Source: Diphasiastrum complanatum
Lineage: Eukaryota > Streptophyta > Lycopodiopsida > Lycopodiales > Lycopodiaceae
DNA: 64,000 bases
Assembly: GCA_029204225.1 (NCBI GenBank)
Contig: MU832069.1
Span: 1 to 64,000 of the forward strand
Reading direction: 5' to 3'
The notes beneath the pieces were generated by a model. The model had not been told where the DNA came from, made no database searches, and saw nothing but the letters and a program-made list of their open reading frames with translations. Shown piece by piece: positions 46,941-59,593 of this stretch (positions are counted from its first letter, which is position 1; every line of letters begins with the position of its first letter). Position numbers and translations under genes: made by a program.

Positions 46941-47060
46941 CCCATGGTGAGTTGGTGTATCACGCTTAAATTTGGCTTGCCCACCTATAGGTTCGATTCT
47001 TTATGATCCCATGAGTTGATAATACCCAAAAGCATTCAGCCTATTTCTAAGTAGTAGATA
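46941..47060 (+). mobile_element. Candidate tRNA-derived SINE, copy 1
   Basis: CATGGTGAGTTGGTGTA resembles a polymerase III A box, and GGTTCGATTC about 40 bp later matches the B box consensus GGTTCGANTC. The phrases TATGATCCCATGAGTTGATAA and CCAAAAGCATT follow. A diverged copy lies at 57046-57150. The 3' end and target duplications were not identified. Confidence 0.45.
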
Positions 47061-47581
47061 TGTTGAACTGCTTGGTTCACTTATTTACCTTTTCCATTTG
47101 TGAGTGCCATTACTCATGGTGAACTTGATCTCCAATGATTTGAAGACAACACCCCTAAGTAACTAGTAAATATTGCTCATAATTGTCGATGCCCATGTCC
47201 ATATGATGAAAGAGCATTTCCACAAAACTATTCAATTTGTTTTCCAAAAAAATGAAATGCACCATCTCAATGAGTAAATCTACCACCATCCACAAGGCAT
47301 TGATTTCTTCTCCTTGTCTTTGGGAGACGAGTCCTAAAATCCATGGAAGTAATCTAGACTTATCTTTAGTCGATTCAACAAATGAGTTGTCTTACCTTTG
47401 TCAACCTTTGTAGCTAGACATTCAAGAGACCCTGTGTAATAATTATGCTTTGAAACTAAGAATTCTTTCGATACTCAAATTTCTTGCTCTATGCACATCG
47501 TGACACTTGTACAAGGTCCTATAGGTTCACATTCGTTTATCCCGTCCAAGACATCAAAGAAAATATGCGTCCAAAAAAGAG

Positions 47582-47602
47582 ATATATATATATATATATA
47601 TA
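47582..47602. repeat. (TA)n microsatellite, short
   Basis: About 10 TA units. Confidence 0.85.
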
Positions 47603-47758
47603 CCAACTGAATTATCCTACATGACTTGTACAACAATAACTATCACATGATAATATGTGAAAATCGTATGTGTGAGTTAAAACTAAACATTTGAATAGAT
47701 ATGGTTAGAAGTGATAAATTAACTTCAAATAGTATGACATTGTCTTAATTAGCCAACC

Positions 47759-47761
<3 letters not shown>

Positions 47762-47833
<72 letters not shown>
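47762..47833. repeat. (TA)n microsatellite, long
   Basis: About 36 uninterrupted TA units. Such tracts are self-complementary and prone to length change. Confidence 0.95.
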
Positions 47834-47835
<2 letters not shown>

Positions 47836-48110
47836 TTTGTGTTGCCATGTGGACCAGTAAAAATTAGCCCGATATCAGACTTCTACATAACTTTTCAATC
47901 TTATTGAAAAGCCAAAATTATAGAGTTCAGAGCTTCATCAGAAGGAAAATCCATATCTGAGATATTGGTTCAACATGTATAGATGCATTCAGAACTAAAT
48001 GTACAAGGATTGAACGCTCAGGATTATAAAAAGCTCAACTGCAAATATTGATGTATTGGTTGTCTTGAATTTGATTTATTCTAAATATTTTTCTTTTAAA
48101 ACACTAATCA

Positions 48111-48695
48111 TGTTGGAGATAGTGAACTCATGCAACGATTCTCCTACATTTCCCCGAAGGGGCCGACATATCAATAGTCGCTGACGCCAAATTTGTCGAA
48201 CCTCCAATCAAGAGCTGAAGGTAGACTATCGGGACCATAGCTCGTTGGGCAAATCGAACTATCGGCCTACTGCCCATCAGGCGTGAAGCCCACACGTAGC
48301 CGTAAAAGTAACATTACCAGAGGGATTATTAACTAAGAGTTTAGCATAATCCTCTCTTGTAATGATTAGTTAATCTATCTTGTAATCTCACAGTGTGAGA
48401 CATAAGTATAGGTTAGAAATCAGAATAGAATAATGCAATGAAAAGATTGTAATAGGAGTGTCAGGCCGCCAACGAGCGAGACACTGCCGACTCATTCTGA
48501 AACAAAACAGAAATACAAAATACATTCTGTTCTTCCAATTGCGTTTGTTGTGTTACGTCTGTTATTTTTTGATTGATTGCTACAATGTCTATGATTTATA
48601 GTCGTGTATTTAGGTCCTATAGTTGAATGCATAGTGTAGCATACTTCCGCCAAGAATAGGTGCACTCTTGCATCACACCCGGAGCTTTTCGAACA
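48111..48695 (+). mobile_element. 5' LTR of a copia element
   Basis: The segment begins TGTTGGAGATAGTGAAC and ends GAACA directly against TGGTATCAGAGCG, the tRNA-iMet primer-binding site (48696-48708). Length is about 585 bp. No second copy was recognised near 52400, so the 3' LTR is missing or too diverged to see. Confidence 0.75.
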
Positions 48696-48708
48696 TGGTA
48701 TCAGAGCG
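48696..48708 (+). promoter_or_regulatory. Primer-binding site for tRNA-iMet
   Basis: TGGTATCAGAGCG is an exact match to the usual plant copia primer-binding site. It directly abuts the LTR and lies 18 bp before the gag ATG at 48726. Confidence 0.85.
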
Positions 48709-48725
48709 AATTCATTAGATTCAAT

Positions 48726-50897
48726 ATGGCTACTACGATTCAGACTAGGATTGCAATCAATATTGATGGCACAAACTATCGTGTATGGAAGTTCAAGATC
48801 AAAACACTCTTAAAGGGTGAAGGGAAATGGTCAGAGACCGATCTCACAAAAGAAATGCCTCCAAATGGACATCCAAGGAGAGCAGAATGGATCAAGAAGG
48901 ATGAACGTGCAATGGCGATCATTGGGTCCTCTATAAATGAAAAAATCCTCATGCAAATTGAAGATTGTGAAAACAGCCATTGAGCGTGGTAGAAACTAAA
49001 GCAGAAGTATGAAGTGAAGACAACTGCATCAGTGATGTACCTCCATTAATTAGCTACAAAGCCTGCGATGGGATGGCAACGATTTGGAAGAACATGTTGA
49101 GAAGATCAGAATGATCTTCGTCCGACTTTCTGCATCTGGACTGGAGTACCAAATCCCTAGCTTCATCCTATCAACCTTTGCGAATGCTTGTCCTGAGCTT
49201 ACCAAAGATGACATTCAAAAGAGCGATCAGCCTTGTTGAAGACGGAGGACTGATCAGAGATGAAGGAGAGGCAAACAGCGACCAGGAGAAGGCCCTTTTC
49301 ACAAAGGGAAAGAAAAAAGCCCAAGTTAAACAAAGTCTTCAGCAAGAGACAACCTGCGATCATTGTCACAAATTGGGACACAGCCGACAGATGCTGGTTT
49401 AACCCGACAATACCTTGCACACACTGCAAGAAGAAAGGGCACTCAGCATACAAATGTTGGCACAACCCAAAAGGGAACCACAAAGCATAAAAAGCAAATG
49501 TTGCAGAATTATCGAAGAATGCTGAGAAGAGCGACAATGCCTTCACCATTGTCGATGATGCATCAACTAGCTACACAGAGCATGACTACGATATAGTCAT
49601 CGACTCTAGAGCTACATCGCATATTACTTGCAACAAAAACATCTTGATCAACTTCAAGACACTTGACAATGCAAGAACAATGATACTGGGTGATGGGAGC
49701 AGACACGATGTCGAAGGCATCGGGACTCTATAGCTACGTACATTGTTAGGACATGCAAAGCTTCAAGGAGCACTCCATGTACCTATACTAAGGAGAGATC
49801 TACTCTTTGTGTCGAGGATAGTCGATCTTGGAATACGAGTCCTGTTTGAGTAATCGAACAAAAATCAAACAAGCTGCTGGTTGTTGGGTCCAAACAAGGT
49901 AACCTATATCAAGCTAAAATTATCAGCTGCTACGATAGCATATTAATGCATCTGAAAGTGAAAATCATCTTTGGCACAAAGGAATGTATCATCGGAATAT
50001 GAGGAGTCTATATGACATGAGCAAGAAAGAGATTGTCATTGGTCTGAAGATAACAAGACCAGATTTGTGCATGAAGGCAGAAGAGCCAAGGACATCCTTG
50101 AGCTTGTTTACTCAGATGTTTGTGGACCGATGAAAGTCGACTCTCTCTCAGGATCTCAATACTTCCTCACCTTCATTGATGATTACAGCAGGATGACTAC
50201 AATCTATTACTAAAAGAAAAAATCTAAAGTGTTTGATGCTTTCAAAAAGTTTGTGGCATTTGTAGAGAGACACACCTCCAAGAAGTTGTAGTCAGGTCTG
50301 ACAACGAAGGCGAGTATTCGAGCAAGGATTTCTCAAGCTTCTACCAAAATAGAGGAATCGAGCATCAATTTACACTAGCCTATACACCACAGTACAATGG
50401 TGTAGCAGAAAGAAGAAATGGAACGCTTATCGAAGGAGCAAGATGCATGATGGCACAAGCACAGTTGCCATGGGCCTAGGCAATTGCAGCTATTGTACAC
50501 CTGCAGAACAAATCGGCAACGACAACGCTGGAAGACAAAACACCATACAAGATATGGACGGGTGAAAAACTCGATCTGTCATCTGTACGTGTATTCGGAT
50601 GTGCAGCATACATGCACATACCAAAGGAGAAAAGAAGTAAGCTTGACGAAAAGTCGGAGCAAATAGTCATGGTCGGATATTCAAACGGCTCACAAATCTA
50701 CCGAATCTATAATCCAACCTCTAAGAAGGTGGTAATGAGCAGAGATGTGAAGTTCGACAAATCGAAGTTTCCTGGAATGAAGGAACCAAGAGGCCATGAA
50801 ATCTTCACACTATTACCATTGAAAAAGGTCGACTGCAAATGGGTATACAAAAGGAAGCTGAAATCAGATGGAACTTGTGAAAAAAGTGGATCTTGAA
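48726..50897 (+). pseudogene. Copia gag-protease-integrase, broken
   Basis: Gag starts at ATG 48726 (NIDGTNYRVWKFKIKTLLKG) and stops at 48981, with relics in other frames to 49250. Two zinc knuckles follow: CDHCHKLGH (49351 onward, broken) and CTHCKKKGHSAYKC (about 49419-49460). A protease relic (IVIDSRATSHITCNKN) lies near 49594. The integrase core is visible near 50100-50210 ([30 protein letters not shown]). A downstream frame at 50540-50896 reads TPYKIWTGEKLDLSSVRVFG and VMVGYSNGSQIYRIYNP, then KKVVMSRDVKFDKSKF, and stops near the start of RT (KKVDCKWVYKRKLKSDG). RT is not recognisable. Confidence 0.82.
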
Positions 50898-50999
50898 TGG
50901 ATCTAAGATCCCATATGTTCTGGCTAAGGTCTTTGCACAACAAGCTACAAAAGCTAGAAATGGCAAAGCATCCTAATGCTACCTTTGATACACATGAAC

Positions 51000-52240
51000 T
51001 TGACAAAGCATTCAAGAGACAAAAGAAACTTATGAAAGATACTGATGGCAGCCAAATATAGCAGCAAACAGGTCGCGGAACATCACTCTACCACTTTTGG
51101 ATAGCACCTAAGATCATACACAAGAGCTTGAAGACAATATACAAAGCAATGCTTACAATGGAGGAAACTGTGACAATGATCTATTGATCTCTCTTAACAA
51201 TACAATAAGTTTCTCCAACCTGTTCTCCACGAATTTCAGCCTAATGTAGGTGAGAGATATGACTCTCTCTCTCCTCTCTCTAGAACTTAGGACCCAATTT
51301 TAGGGCACCAGTAGCCTAAATAGCCAATTTTGGCCTATATGTCCAATTAACATGATTTTGGTGTCATTTTGAAGGTCTTGAAGTTTGAGACATCTTCAAC
51401 ATGAAATATATACTATAATAGAAGTATCTAGGTCTCTTTCACCATTGTGAAAGGTTAGATCCAAAACTATGTACAAAAATTGCCAATTTAGGCCTCAAAC
51501 TAGCTAGGAAATGTTCACAATTTTCACACTCCCTCTTCAACTTAGCTTGCTAACTTTACAACACTACTTTGCTCCAACCTAAGAATGATCTCCTTCATCT
51601 CTTCTCAAGTGTTCTAATATGTACAATATGAAGTACAACATAATTGATTTAGATAATAGTGTCCATATAGGATGCTTCACTATTTTTTCTTACATCAATT
51701 TTACATAGAATAATGAACAAGATACATGTAAAAGAACACAGAATCATAACGAAAGGATTCCTCCATGTATCCACCTTTGAATTCTCTGTAAAACAGCAGC
51801 AAACAAGTTGTAAGTGAAAGTAACCAACAAATGTGTGCATGCCTCCTCCACATTTCACTATGCCCATAGTGAATGCACCATGTATCACAGAACCTGAAAA
51901 CACATTTGCATAATGGTTAAATGCTCCACTCAAATCACATAAGGAGAGTTACTTACATGCTCAACAAAGTACACTAAAATTTATGCAAAATATTGTTGAC
52001 AATCTGTTCACCCAAAAGGGGTTCTTTCATCCAAGTGGGAGCTTTGCTTAGCCTTTTGGAGAATTACAAAATCACTCAAAGAGTATTTGTCATCCACTTA
52101 AAGAGAAGGTTCATCCACTTAAGGAGAGTGTTCATCCACAAAGGGGAGTGTATACTTAGCCCAAGATCCAGTCTTCCATTCAAAAACCAAATATGTACCT
52201 CTGAAGTACCATCATATTTGAGATCTAATCTCGAAAGGAG
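51000..52240. other. Unassigned DNA within the decayed copia element
   Basis: Where RT and most of RNase H should lie, no copia motif is recognisable. The stretch 51240-51560 is AT-rich with repeated phrases such as TTTTAGGGCACC, and 52020-52150 repeats TTCATCCA(C)TTAAGGAGAG-like units. It may be an insertion replacing RT. Confidence 0.35.
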
Positions 52241-52244
52241 AACT

Positions 52245-52391
52245 GAGTGTCAAATACAAGAAGACATGATTGTCGATCTACTCACCAAGCCGCCGGACAA
52301 ACCACTGTTTACACGATTACACAGCACAAAAAAATCATTGGGAATAACAACTCACACCATTTTTAATCTCTTCGGTGGACTGTACAGTTAG
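52245..52391 (+). pseudogene. Copia pol C-terminal tail
   Basis: The frame reads DMIVDLLTKPPDKPLFTRLH, the conserved ADxLTKPL end of copia RNase H. It continues as SLGITTHTIFNLFGGLYS and a TAG stop. It probably belongs to the element beginning at 48111. AATCTCTTCGGTGGACTGTA (52362-52381) also occurs near 7495. Confidence 0.65.
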
Positions 52392-52399
52392 AAATCAGT

Positions 52400-54100
52400 T
52401 TTGATCTGATTCATTAGTATAAGCTCTAAATGTGATGATGTAATTATTGTACAGTTTATTTGGTTTACTGTATATGGTTGTGATTGGGACGTGACCCCTT
52501 AGGATATATTGATCGGGCACTGATCCCGTAGCCGACTACTTGGGTTAGCCGAGTAGCCACACATAGGAAGAATTAACCTGTACAGAGTTATTTACAATAC
52601 TTGCTATACTTGGGGGCATGTCCCAAGTTTTTCGGTCGAATTTGGCCATATTGGGCCCGACCTTAGTTTGACAGGTGGTAGGCCAATTTTAGGACACCTT
52701 CCTTTTCATGCAATTTGTGAATACTCTACATGTACAGTGTTTCTTTGTAATCTGAGAGGTAGGCCATGGTATGCCGGTTACAAGTCAAAAATTCTTGTGA
52801 TCGGGTTCAACTCTTGGGGTCAAAACCAACCAACGTCATGTGGCATTTTGGAGGAATGCTCTCACAGGTATGATCGGCAATGGCATTGTCGAGTCAGGTG
52901 ATGAAGAATGGGTCAGTAATCACACTTTGGATACTCTTGGTGAGTGGTAAGTGTGATGATTTTGCGGTTTTGCAGTTGGTAAGTCAATTTTGATCAAGCC
53001 ATTTTAGTTGTGGAGTAGTATCAGGGTTGTCATCGAGGAGATACACTTCAGCTGCCAGTTTGGATGAGTCAAGTCAATTTGCCATATTAGTATTGCATCA
53101 GGGATGTAGATTTCAGTAATGACAGGGTGCAGATCATTTGGTTTGGGCCATGGAAGATCTCACAGGTTCACTTGGAGGGATATTGGCATGCACAGTCATG
53201 TGAGAGACTTGATGGTGGCTTTGGAGTTCACATATCAGTGTATTCTCAGGGAGTGGTTTGGAACCATTCATAGGAGTAGCTTGGAGCTAGCTTGGGGGAA
53301 TACAAGTGGGGCACTACAGGGTAGATGCTTAGATCTTTGTAATCAGGGATGGCATTGAGATACCTGGTAGGGATAGCACTGCAGAATGACATGGAATGAT
53401 CATCAGGGGACAATTATTTCATATTAGACTTGAGTCATTGGCATGGACAGGACTTACAGGTGGGATTCATGATGGAATCAGAACATTACAAACGCAAGTG
53501 AGAAAAGCGTGAAGATTGGAGAGCTGATGGAGATCGCACGAGGTGTGATCGGAGGGCAAACACTATGGTGAGTGTTTTGCTAGTGATCTACTTGAGGGGA
53601 CACTGATGGCAAGGACTTCATGGTGTGCTCATTTGGGAGTACAGGTTGGCATTACAGCATGGGGCCAGTTTTGGACATTGGCATTGATGGGGAGACATCT
53701 ACCATCACGGGCGTGGATAAGCTACCATAGCTTTCAGGCAGTTGGCTGTATTTGCAAGAGTCTAGGCTTGGCACAGGTGTTGGAATTTCCATGGTGCAGA
53801 TTCTCAGGTGGTGAGATCATGGGGAAACCTAGAGGCACTCGGAGCCATATACCTCAGTACAATTATGGAGACATTAGTCTCGAGATCCCGTGAGCGACGA
53901 CTCATGGATGAGCTTGCGTTGGCATGGTGTTGAGTGGCACATAGCCAAGGAGAGCGAGCAGATGCTAGGAGCCAAGTTGAGCAGGTGATGCTTTGGAGTT
54001 CGGCTTGTCTAGCAGGATGGTGACCAGGATCGGAGACATCAGGTGAGCATAGTATGTGGATGACGAGTCCATTGGGGTGGCACTCAGGGAGATGCTACAG
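52400..54100. other. Unassigned, less AT-rich block
   Basis: The composition differs from its surroundings, with many GGCATGG, CAGGT and GGAGAT-like phrases. Several plus-strand open frames (52668-52901, 53119-53358, 53606-53893) show no domain. It ends within the protease region of the minus-strand copia fragment at 54105, so it could be an insertion into that element. I saw no terminal repeats. Confidence 0.35.
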
Positions 54101-54104
54101 TTGC

Positions 54105-55315
54105 TCAGGTATGATATGTCATTGTATGGACGATGTTTGTGGTGAACTCCACAAGAAATCCATTGTCAAGCAATTGGCCTACACTAAGCAAGTTCTTAGT
54201 GATGCTAGGAATGTAAAGTACACCATCAATCTTGATCTTTCTTGAAGATCCCAAGCATAAAGGTATGGATCCTATGTCTTCTACCTTACAAGCATAATCA
54301 TTTGCTATAAAAATTGACTTGATAGGTCCATCATAGGTGGATAAGGTTGAAAAATACTCCCTCTTACTTGTCATGTGGGAGCTAGCCCCGCTATCTATCC
54401 ACCAAGTGTCTTCTCCTCTCATGCTTGAAGATGAGAAACTTGACATCATAAGAGAGTCTTCGTGTAAGATCTCCTCTTCTTCTTGGCCTATGTTTGCTTT
54501 ATTTGAGCTCGCTTCCTCTTGAAACACTCGGAGGCATAGTGCCTCATCTTGCTACAAAAGTAGCATTTGATCTTTGACTTGTCCTGCTTGGGCTTGCTTG
54601 AGCTTGGACTTGACGATCCTTCTTGATCTTCACCTTTGACTTGGTTCTTCTTGAATGCACCTCCTTTGCCTTTGGATTTGCCTTTGCTCTTGATGAAAAG
54701 AGCCTTGTCATCTCCATCATTGAGGGAGAGCTTCTCCATCCTTGACATGATGTGAGTTCTCCTACTCTCCTCGGCCACGAGGACTCCTTGGAGAACTTCA
54801 AGTGAGGGCAACTTGCCCATAATTGCATAGCCTTGTACCAAGTTAGCAAAATCCACACTTATTCCATTCAAGATTAGTTGAACAAGTTCACACTCTTTAA
54901 TGGAATCTCCTACATAAGCAAGCTCCTTGTTTAAGGCTTTAACTCTCAAAACATATGAATGGCTACTCTCTCCCTTGGCTTGAAAGCATTGAAGGATTTG
55001 GTTCTTCAAGGATAGCAACCTTGAAGTGTTTTTAGATTCATATATTTTTTGAAGAGTTTCCCATGCTTCTTGAGCCGAGGTGCTAGCATCTACCTCCTTA
55101 AGAAGCTCATTTGTTACATTCATTTTTATACAATGGAGGGTAATCTTGTATCTTGTAGCTTCTTGAGGGTGAATAGGCTCATCCTCTTCACCACTCACAA
55201 TATCCATTAGATCTTGTAAAACAAGAATTGATTCCATTCCTAGCTTCCAAATAGAATAATTAGAAGCATTCAATCTATCATTTGGATCCAAGAGAAATGC
55301 ATTTATGGAAGCCAT
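54105..55315 (-). pseudogene. Copia gag and protease fragment
   Basis: A 275-codon gag frame starts at ATG 55315: LNASNYSIWKLGMESILVLQ, SRLLSLKNQILQCFQAKGES, MGKLPSLEVLQGVLVAEESR, then a Lys/Ser-rich linker and the zinc knuckle CYFCSKMRHYASEC. It stops at about 54488. The overlapping +1 frame continues into protease (EDTWWIDSGASSHMTSKREY) and VLYIPSITKNLLSVGQLLDN to about 54110, where copia similarity ends. Integrase, RT and RNase H are absent. Gag is unusually well preserved compared with most copia relics here. Confidence 0.85.
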
Positions 55316-57700
55316 CTCTCTCTAATCAAGAGCTTGATCACAAAAAGTGGACACAAAATAGAAATGATTGAAAGACTAGCTATCCCACTACCTAGGGACT
55401 TGAGAATGCTCAAAACTTGACTCCTCAATAAGATCCTACTTCATCTTAAGCCATCAAATCTATTTAAGACAACAAAAATGGAAACTAGCCTGAATTATAA
55501 TGAAAAATGGATCTAGAATTCCCTCCTTGATCTCGACCTCACAAGGTGCTTGAATTCACCTAACCTGAATCAAAAGGAATCAAATGCACATAAATGCCTC
55601 TTCAAATCATCCCTACAAGATCATGTTGAATCACTTTGCAATAATGAATCCAAACTATTCTCCAAAACAAGCAAATTGATCACAATCTTAGCTAGAATTG
55701 CATTCAATGATGAGTACTTGTCAAAACCTTTGGACTGACCCCAAAATTGACTTTTAATGACCGCAATAAGTCTAAGAATGACCTATTACAACACCAATTA
55801 TGATGATCTACCTTCCTATTGAATGATTGAATACTATTCTTTGTGATTGACGCCAGAAATCGAGTAGCATCAAAATGAAGAAAGCACAAAATACTTGCTA
55901 TTTTGATCCAATTGATAAGAGATGACTTCAACTCAGATTTTGAAGCTAAAAAGCCTGTAAATCAAAAACCATTAAATACATCTTTACTCAAATTGATCAA
56001 AGATTGGAGGTACAAATCATATTAGCTAGATTACTAATCAATACATTGATTTCTAGCTTATCTTGGCTTGAACTCCACAAATTGGCTCCAAAAACATGCT
56101 AAACTCTTCACACGTGTATTGTACCTGCACCTTCAATTACATCTAATGATCACAAAAATCCATATGGCAATAGCAATCATCATTCAAAAGATAGACACAA
56201 ACTAGTCATTAAGGAAGATCTCGATTTTACTCATAATTTGATGGAGAAACCATCACATATTTATACATTAGTAGCTCGGATTTAAGCATTTTGGGGCCTC
56301 TCTGAACTCATCATAACCTAACCCTAACATCTAATCTAATAGGTCATTGGATCCACCATAATTTGGGGTCAAGTTCTCAAGATCCAAAAACAATGTAAAA
56401 CTTGTTATTTTTAACTCCTAGAATCTCTCTAGCCTATATTTATCTGTGCACATTTTGGCCTCATTCCAAAGTTGATTTGACTTAGAAGAAGGTATCCTAT
56501 GCTTTTGGCACGTGTGACGTCCCACAATATGGCCTTAATGTAATTTACAAGTGGAATATACAAACTAGCTTGTGTAATTTTAACAGGTTAGATTGCAAAT
56601 AGATTAGAGAACTTTTATATAAGATTTATAAATCTCAAAACATGAAACTTTGCAATAACTTGATTGGTCATCCTTCACAATCGCAAAAATATTGGTATCT
56701 GAAACGGTGTTCATACATATGAGTAACTTTCAAATTTGTAAATATCTCATAGCTTTAATTCGGGTTGCTCTTTGTTAGGCTTTCATCGTGGTTTTATTAT
56801 GATCCTACACTTGAAATAGCATGTTCTTGAAATTCAATCTTTGTCAAGCTTTCATCGTGGTTTTGTTGTGGTTTCTACGCTTGAAATAGCATGTTTCTAA
56901 AATTCAATATCCATCATGTTTTTAGCTCACGTTTTTTCCATTAGCGCACCCTATGCTAGCAGGACATAACTGCGTTGCTAGTTGTTATAAATTATTTCTA
57001 TTTTGCAATATTGGCTAGTTCATTATTGTGGTCAATTTTCCCAAACATGGTGAGTTGGTGTAGTGTTCTTGAGTCGGGCTCGCCTAGCCAAGTTTGACTC
57101 TCTATGATTCCATAGGTTGATAATAAGCACTTGTGGTCTATTGATTCTCACAATTCTTCAAAGTGATGGTAAATATATCATGTACACCAAGTGGATAAAA
57201 AGAGAGCTGAGTCTATGGCTGATTCAATGTTTGGTGAATCATTTACATATGAAAGTTGAAGTATGACTGGCTGATTCAATGTTTGGTGAATCATTTACAT
57301 ATGAAAGTTGAATTATCGCTCACTGGCTGCACTTTTGGTGTCCATGTAAAAAGCGAGTTATCTTTGTTGAGAGGTTCATCCACCATGCTATGAATCATAG
57401 GACTACTAGTCAATTTAGTAGTCATATTATTGTAACATGGTGTTGTAATGAGCGATTTCATTCATTAAAAAGCATAGAAGTAGGCTGAATTTTGACTCGT
57501 GTTTATAAAGACATATATGATTAACTAGATTGAACCCTAACTATTACTTAGATTACAAATAGAGCCCTCGATCAGTTATGTACTATTATTAGATATACAA
57601 ATATTATGTTATACCGTTTACTTGCCAATCATGATATCTCAGAGTGAAACTCATTTTACCACTTCTAAGAAAATTTGCTGTGTGCCACACTAGCATGAAT
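55316..57700. other. Intergenic, AT-rich, with short tandem repeats
   Basis: No gene is supported. The first kilobase may be leader or LTR of the minus-strand copia fragment, but no primer site was found. A 69-bp tandem repeat (TTTGTTAGGCTTTCATCGTG, from 56771 and 56840) and a 52-bp tandem repeat (GGCTGATTCAATGTTTGGTG, at 57217 and 57269) are present. Confidence 0.45.
57046..57150 (+). mobile_element. Candidate tRNA-derived SINE, copy 2
   Basis: It shares CATGGTGAGTTGGTGTA, a GGGCTCGCC / GGCTTGCCC-like centre, and CTATGATTCCATAGGTTGAT with the candidate at 46941-47060. The B box position (TTTGACTCTC) is degenerate here. Confidence 0.4.
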
Positions 57701-59593
57701 ATACCTTTCTACTTTGACTATGGCTGAAATAGAAAAACTATGTGAAATGTAAAGACGACGCCCAAATAAAATTTGAACATAGATATCTCATTGTGGAAAT
57801 CCAATTCAACTTTAAAACAGATCTCCAAAAGCATAACTATGCAACCTTCACATGTTGCTGTGAGAGTAACATCTGAGAACCTGCAGAGACAACTAAGATT
57901 CCCACTAAATTTGTGTCCTTTTTCAGCTGAACATGTTACTGGTGGTGAAGTTATTATATTCATCATTTTGAAATTTTTCCAGGGAAGAGTTCTTAACGCC
58001 ACAGGACTACTATTTGATTCTTCTAATAATGTTGAAGACTTGTCTTTATGTTCCTTTAAAGGTTTTATTAGGCAGCGCATGTGGGAGCTTGTTCATTTAG
58101 AAGGTTTTGTTACGCATGCAAGTGTGTTTTGTGTGCATGAGCATACACACACATATACTAATATCCCATACAGATTATATGTATCTCTGCAAATATGCAA
58201 ACAAAACCAAAAACTAACTCAAAAACCTACAAGAGGAAACTTGTTCGCCCCCAACTCAGCCCTACCAAAAGATAAAATTAACATGAGTTTCAAACCATGA
58301 TTCTCAAATAATCGTTCCCCTACACTCGGATTGCCCTCCTCTTGCTGAAGAGATAGCAGCAAGGACTCTCCTCCATGCCCAAGAATCGACCCTCATAGTT
58401 TTGGAGATCTTTCCACATTGTGAGTACTAAATATTTTGCTGCCCTCTTCAAGTTTTACAGTGTTTCTTGTTTTGCAGCATTCTAGACCCCCTCCTCCATT
58501 CTGCCTTGTCTCTCCTTCCTAGCTCCATTTCTCTTGAGCTTTGGCATATTCCCTTATTAAAATTCATGTGTACACGTGGGACTGAATGTTGCATTAATGA
58601 CCAAATCATGTACTTTTATTGTGCATGTTTATTGCACTGTTAAGCATATACAGTATGAGGATATAGTTATAGTCATCTTCTTAAAAAAGAACTGGAATCA
58701 TAACTGTCTCTCCAAAGTACTTAATAAAACATGGTCATTGGTTACTAGTTTGAAACAGACGGGATTTGCCTCCAGTTAGCCTTTCTTCCTGTTCGTGCTG
58801 GACTGCTAGTTCCTTGTTTGTATCAATGTCATGTCTGGGATAGTACCCAGCATAACAGAGGAAATGTCCAATCTTCAACCTTATGAAGAAGTCCCCACAA
58901 AGTCTCAGACCATCAACTTCATCAAGCATAGCACAAATGCTACGACATTCCTACTCACTTCATCGGTGCCCAAGGGCCAAGAGTAGGCTTTAGGTCAATT
59001 GCATTTCAACACATGGACGTCATCACATGGAAATCAGAACATGGAGGTCCGCGTTATAGCTTTCATACATGTTTGTAAAAGTTGCTTCCTTTTACAAGTT
59101 CAAAAACAATGTTCTGCCACTTCAAACTTTCATGCTGATGATCCAACACCAGGAAAACTTTTCCTGAACCTCAAAAACTTTCAATCTGTTTCTCCTCTTT
59201 TTGGACATCCTCAAAGCAACAAATGATTGCTCTTTCCATGGTAAAGAGACATAAACCAACTGTTGAAAAAGCAGGTGAAAAGGGTAACTTAAGCAAGCAA
59301 AATCACATGCCCAAAACCACTAGATAAGACTTTCTGTCCAGGAAACAGCATCATAAAAGGACTAACAAAAATATCTAGCAAATGGTTGTTTCAGGCCCAA
59401 TAAACATAATCAAGACCCTGCAGTTAATAATGATTGCATATCTGACTGTTAACAACAAAACGGATGGTAAATTTAAAACCTGGTTAAAACCTGGACATCA
59501 AAGAAAAAATTGCAATAACTGCCTACTAATTCAAAAAATCATTTCACCAGCTGTTTCCTTGCCCATACACAGAAATCATGCAATGCTTAAACC
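57701..59593. other. KH gene 3' flank; no further gene supported
   Basis: A 175-codon open frame at 57773-58300 has no recognisable domain and no conserved look, so I do not call it. The segment just below 59594 should hold the 3' UTR of the KH gene. Confidence 0.4.

Larger units (their letters stand above)
45976..48110. other. Intergenic: Sec14-like 3' flank, candidate SINE, TA tracts
   Basis: No protein gene is supported. It holds a candidate tRNA-derived SINE (46941-47060), a shorter related phrase CATGGTGAGTTGGTTTGG at about 46374, and two TA microsatellites. Confidence 0.5.

Noticed and set aside
47762-47833. TA tract as a possible replication origin or matrix attachment site
   Set aside because: A plain dinucleotide repeat is sufficient explanation; no flanking motif supports more.
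57773-58300. 175-codon open frame
   Set aside because: It is long for chance but has no domain, no codon-like regularity and lies in AT-rich intergenic DNA next to CACACA runs.
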